NCBI RefSeq assembly: GCF_905147365.1
Contig: NC_056418.1
Coordinates: forward strand, 10,477,262 to 10,541,261
Origin: Aricia agestis
Taxonomy: Eukaryota > Arthropoda > Insecta > Lepidoptera > Lycaenidae
DNA: 64,000 nt
Direction: 5' to 3'
The number at the start of each line of letters is the position of its first letter. The first letter of the stretch is position 1. The notes below the pieces were generated by a model. The model was not told where the DNA came from. It did not search any database and was given only the letters and a program-made list of their open reading frames with translations. A program made the position numbers and the translations under genes. Shown here piece after piece: positions 60,240-64,000 of the stretch.

Positions 60240-61638
60240 ATGTTGTCTCAATTGCTCAACAAAACCTACATAATATGTGATATGGTAGGGTGTGCGAAAG
60301 CAGCGCAACTATTAAATTTCAAGGTCAAAAGGTCACAACAATCGGTTTATGCACTTTTTTTTTGTAAATATTGAATTTGCTATGGGGTTTTTGCTATTTG
60401 TATTTATTACCATAATGTAGAATACAAAATTCTCTACAACTTCTGTTCAAAATAAATTTTTCAACGGTAAACCATTTCCGATAAAGAGGGCGGAGAGCGC
60501 GCGGTCAAAGTATCACTTCAGGTTAACCGGTGCCTCCGGTCGAAAACGCGCCATATTCAATGTGTCGCGACACCGGTGTCCGATACTTTAATGTCGTGAT
60601 GTATGGCATATTTCATCAATAAATTGGCTCTCAAATTTTTTCTCTCTCTCACGGTTATAAAATGGCAGCCATTTTTAAAAAACTAAAATGGCTACCAAGT
60701 ACCAATAGGCTACTTGACCTATATTCAATTTCATTGAACAAGTGCATATTTCTAGTAGAACTTGGCCTAGGAAACCGTATTTTACCCTTATCATCAAATA
60801 AAAGCTTATTATGATTGATAAATAAAGTCGATTTGAAAATTTGATTTTATGAAAATATGATTTGTACTGACGAAAACGCTTTTGCGGTACTTCCGATTTG
60901 GATGTGACGTCATCAGACTCGTAATTTAGTATCTTTTTTTATCGTGCTCGTTATATGTAAGTTTATTTGTACATAAATAATAAGAATAAGCCTAGAAAGA
61001 TTTGTAAAATATATTTTGTTGAATAATTAAAATAAAACATCAGTTTTATATCTAATGTCCATTTATTGTAGACGGGAAATGAAATGGCCAAAACTTTTCT
61101 CCAAAAGTTTTAAACATTACAAATGATTTCTAATTTCTTATTTAATTATTTTATAATTTTTGGGCACTTTTAGACTCGTACATTTAGCACATTAAAAAAA
61201 TTCATTAAAGAGAGTTTAAAATACAAAACGTATGACGTCACCCTATGGCGGTTAGTGTTGTGTTGTTTTCGGCGCCATTTAAAAGGAATATTTTTCAATC
61301 AAGATTTTTATGGGTTTCTACTGTTTAAAATATTAAAATATTAGTTTTTTTGTGAAAATAAACGATAGCGATTAGCATGAAGAAAAAAAATAGGTCAAGC
61401 CTATTATTAGACTCATAGACATAATATTTAGACTACCATAATATTATGTAGGTTTTAGGATTTGCTACTTTGGCCTTTGCATCTACTGATTACACAGTGA
61501 TTAAAAAAACAAACTTCAAAAATCTAAGAAGGATAAGGAGTTTTTTGTTTTGTTGATTGATTTTTGTTAAGAAAATTCGTGGAAATTGTAATGAAATAAA
61601 TAATTTCCAATATAAATATAAGTTATTATAGCAAAAAT

Positions 61639-62247
61639 ATGTTTAAGTCTTCTCTATACAAAATTGTCTATAATAATTGCAAAAGGCTAAAGGTTTCAAA
61701 ATTTTATTCAGATAGCTGCATGTTTGAAATTGATACAACTTATTACTGTAACAAAGATAACGAAAAAGAAATAAAACATAATATTGAAATAAGGAAAGGT
61801 GTAGGAAATATTCGCAAAGTTTTAGAGGTATATGAAGAGCTAAAAGATGTTAAAATTTCTGATAAAAAATACCAACCTCTACGTGAGCAATTGCACTTTG
61901 AACTAGAGAAACTTCCGAACAAAACTCATCCACTCGTAACAGGTTACAAAGAAGATCCTGTTGTCATCCATACAATAAATTCAAAAAGAACATTTTCTAA
62001 GGAACCGTTCGAATTTAGTGAAATTACCGAAAAACTTAATATTATGAGAACAGATAAACTTGGTATCACATGTGGAAATAGAAGTTACTGTTACTTAGGA
62101 GAGCTAGCTGAAGTTGAAGAAGCTTTAATTAAATATACAGTTTCAAAATTATTAAAGAAAAATTACCTTTTAATATCTGTTCCTGATATTTTACCTCATG
62201 CTGTCTTAAAAGGCTGTGGCATGTCACCAAATAGTAATAGGACACAG
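61639..62247 (+). CDS. SARS2: SerRS exon 1, targeting peptide and N-terminal arm
   Basis: ATG at 61639, residues 1-203. The arm is Lys/Glu-rich and helical (VYEELKDVKISDKKYQPLRE). The catalytic domain begins near LGELAEVEEALIKYTVSKLL and continues YLLISVPDILPHAVLKGCGM. Donor GTTTGT. Confidence 0.92.
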
Positions 62248-63743
62248 GTTTGTAATTTTTAGAAAAGTTACCAAAGAAAAAAAAGTATATAAAGTCTATG
62301 AGTCTGATAAAGGAAATTATTATTTAGTCTAAACTTAATTAACAATATAAGTTAATTTTTAAAACCTTCTAAGAATCACGATAATTTGTGAAATACCATC
62401 CTAATTAGATTTTATGTGCTTAGTTCCTTCAATATGTATTGTTACCAATGTGATATAGAAATTAAATAATATTTGTAGATATATGCCTTGGACCCTACTC
62501 TCCATGGTCCCGATTTATATTTATCTGGTACTGCTGAAATGTCATTAGCTGGCTTGCTTATGAACAGTATCCATGAAATAAAAAAATTACCATTGAAACT
62601 TGCGGCCGTCAGCAGATGCTACCGTGCAGAAACATCAAGCGTTGTTGAGGAACGTGGAACATACAGGTAATCTGAATGATGGTACTTAAAAAACAGCAAT
62701 ACTGTGTCTTTATCTGTCAGGCAATATTACAAGCACAAGTACAAATATATTTGAATAAACAGGGTGCATCAATTTACTAAGGTGGAGATGTTCACTGTTA
62801 CAACTCCAGATCACTCTGACCAAATGTTAGAAGAAGTGAGGAAAACTCAAGAAGAATTGTTCACCGAATTGGGGCTCTACATGCGAGTTTTAGACATGCC
62901 ACCTCATGAGCTAGGTGCTCCAGCGTACAGGTATTGTAACAATCGTGAGACACAAATAAATTATGCTCTTCTAAGTTTCCCGTGACATGAATAAGGGTTT
63001 CAGCACACATATCAACTCGAAAAGGGATCAGCACCATATCGTCTCGAGCCGTTCAATATTGTTTGTATGAAACTCCCTACTGCAACGCACACCAAGGGGA
63101 ACCGTAACGTAATCGCCTAGCCTCGGAACAGGCTTCAAACCGGGATGCGACACATGGTCAACTAGCAATCCCCCCGCTTTCCCGAGCCGTAAGCGAGGTG
63201 TCGCCTAGCCATAGCCAAGTTGACGTGCAGGCACTACTGATACATTTAGGTTATGTGCATACGTTAGGTTGACGCCTGGTTGACGGCGAGGTGAAAGTGA
63301 CAATCCCTTTCCGAGTTGATATGTGTACTGTGACCTTTAAACCTTTTCAGTATGTAAATCCTTAGAGTTGTTCTACAAAAATATAAAATTTTATTACATA
63401 ACTTTCAAATATTTTACTCAGGAAATACGACATTGAAGCCTGGATGCCGGGAAGAAAAAACTTTGGAGAAATATCTAGTTGCAGTAATTGCACAGACTAT
63501 CAATCAAGGAGACTTAATATAAAATATATAGATGGAAATACGAAGAGTTTTGTGCACACTTTAAATGGCACAGCTTGTGCTATACCCAGAATGTTGATAG
63601 CTCTAGTAGAGACACATCAAGACACCAAAGGTATGGCAAGAATTGCCATACCAAAAGTTTTACAACCATATTTAAATGGTAAAGAGTACATAGGTAAAAA
63701 CAAATCTATACCAAAGTTGAAAATATTGAAGTTGAAAAAATAG
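61639..63743 (+). CDS. SARS2: Mitochondrial seryl-tRNA synthetase, 4 exons, 428 aa
   Basis: Class II aminoacyl-tRNA synthetase charging mitochondrial tRNA-Ser, in the matrix. Exons 61639-62247, 62479-62666, 62763-62930 and 63422-63743 join in phase (1287 nt). A basic N-terminus (MFKSSLYKIVYNNCKRLKVS) is a likely targeting peptide. The serine-binding TAE is at 221-223. Motif 2 is CYRAETSS (250-257) with YRVHQFTKVEMF (265-276). APAYRKYDIEAWMPGR and SNCTDYQSRRL lead to motif 3 HTLNGTACAIPRMLIALVE (367-385). It ends AIPKVLQPYLNG then a Lys tail. All catalytic motifs are present, which argues for the true enzyme rather than the inactive insect paralog SLIMP. It is shorter than vertebrate SARS2, mainly in the N-terminal arm. 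Confidence 0.94.
62479..62666 (+). CDS. SARS2: SerRS exon 2, TAE and motif 2 start
   Basis: Acceptor TTGTAG. YALDPTLHGPDLYLSGTAE then LAAVSRCYRAETSSVVEERG. Donor GTAATC. Confidence 0.94.
62763..62930 (+). CDS. SARS2: SerRS exon 3, motif 2 end
   Basis: Acceptor AACAG. VHQFTKVEMFTVTTPDHS to MPPHELGAPAYR. Donor GTATTG. Confidence 0.95.
63000..63337. mobile_element. MITE in SerRS intron 3
   Basis: CAGCACACATATCAACTCGA, AAAGGGA at the left; TCCCTTTCCGAGTTGATATG, TGTACTGTG at the right. 338 bp, GC-richer than the surrounding intron. Confidence 0.78.
63422..63743 (+). CDS. SARS2: SerRS terminal exon, motif 3
   Basis: Acceptor ACTCAG. KYDIEAWMPGRKNFGEIS, VHTLNGTACAIPRMLIALVE, TAG at 63741-63743. 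The 257 bp downstream are AT-rich 3' flank; no canonical AATAAA was found close to the stop. Confidence 0.95.
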
Positions 63744-64000
63744 AAATATATCATGTTCTTCTAATTATTGTTTTGTTATTTACTATTTACATAGGCTGGC
63801 TAGTATTCAATATTTTGAACTTTAGTTTTTTCCGGTAATTTAATATAAAATATTTGATTTCATACAACCAGATCTGTTTATCCATGTTTATAAACTATAC
63901 AGTAATAGACAATAATAATCATAAAGAATTCAAACTTTATTCACAATATTTAAAATTTATTACAGTTCATTATTATAACTGTAACAAGTAGCAAAAACTA

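Larger units (their letters stand above)
58991..61638. other. Divergent intergenic region, ZNFX1 / mitochondrial SerRS
   Basis: Should hold both promoters. It contains a small MITE at 59528-59681, a MITE at 59933-60239, a LINE tail at 59427-59455 (TAGCATTTGCCCGCGGCTTC) and AT-rich DNA from 60380 on. I cannot place a TATA box, initiator or transcription start with confidence. Confidence 0.5.

Noticed and set aside
61639..63743. Assignment as SLIMP, the inactive insect SerRS paralog
   Set aside because: The TAE, motif 2 Arg/Glu and motif 3 GTACAIPR sequences are intact, as in an active mitochondrial enzyme.

Overview
This is a eukaryotic nuclear window, almost certainly from a lepidopteran insect. 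The genes are cut into many short exons with GT-AG introns. The introns and spacers are full of families common in moth and butterfly genomes: a SINE beginning GTGGGAGAGCCATGCTTCGG, LINE 3' tails such as GACGAAGTCGCGGGCAA, foldback MITEs, and TTAA- or TTA-flanked elements. No rRNA, tRNA gene, CRISPR array, operon or bacterial promoter is visible.

From left to right: (1) 839-3412, + strand, the last four coding exons of a clip-type or snake-like trypsin-like serine protease; its 5' part, with the catalytic His, lies left of the window. (2) 5429-15489, + strand, a complete tandem paralog of 10 coding exons and 367 aa, with signal peptide, clip domain, linker and trypsin-fold domain. (3) 19096-58321, - strand, a complete ZNFX1 (NFX1-type zinc finger) gene. 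I could join 33 coding exons with every splice phase matching, giving 6156 nt or 2051 aa: an RG-rich N-terminus made of micro-exons, an ARM-like segment, a UPF1-like SF1 helicase, an NF-X1 zinc-finger array and a C-terminal RZ finger. (4) 61639-63743, + strand, a complete 4-exon mitochondrial seryl-tRNA synthetase of 428 aa, divergent from ZNFX1. The protease and ZNFX1 genes converge across 15.5-19.1 kb.

The most striking structure is at 44794-52370. A segment of about 3.79 kb is repeated in tandem, almost without change, inside ZNFX1. Each copy carries the same three tiny phase-1 exons encoding GPREP...GRGR...SQ modules, together with the same nest of transposons. The N-terminus is therefore a modular, frame-neutral RG exon array, which the duplication lengthens by 43 residues, unless the duplication is an assembly artefact.

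The rest of the window is intron and spacer filled with mobile elements. Several sit within tens of bases of splice sites, and in one case a MITE end appears to supply the splice acceptor. The two proteases would act in an extracellular immune or developmental cascade. ZNFX1 relatives act in RNA-based immunity and small-RNA inheritance. The synthetase charges mitochondrial tRNA-Ser. No direct functional link between the three gene types can be read from the sequence.
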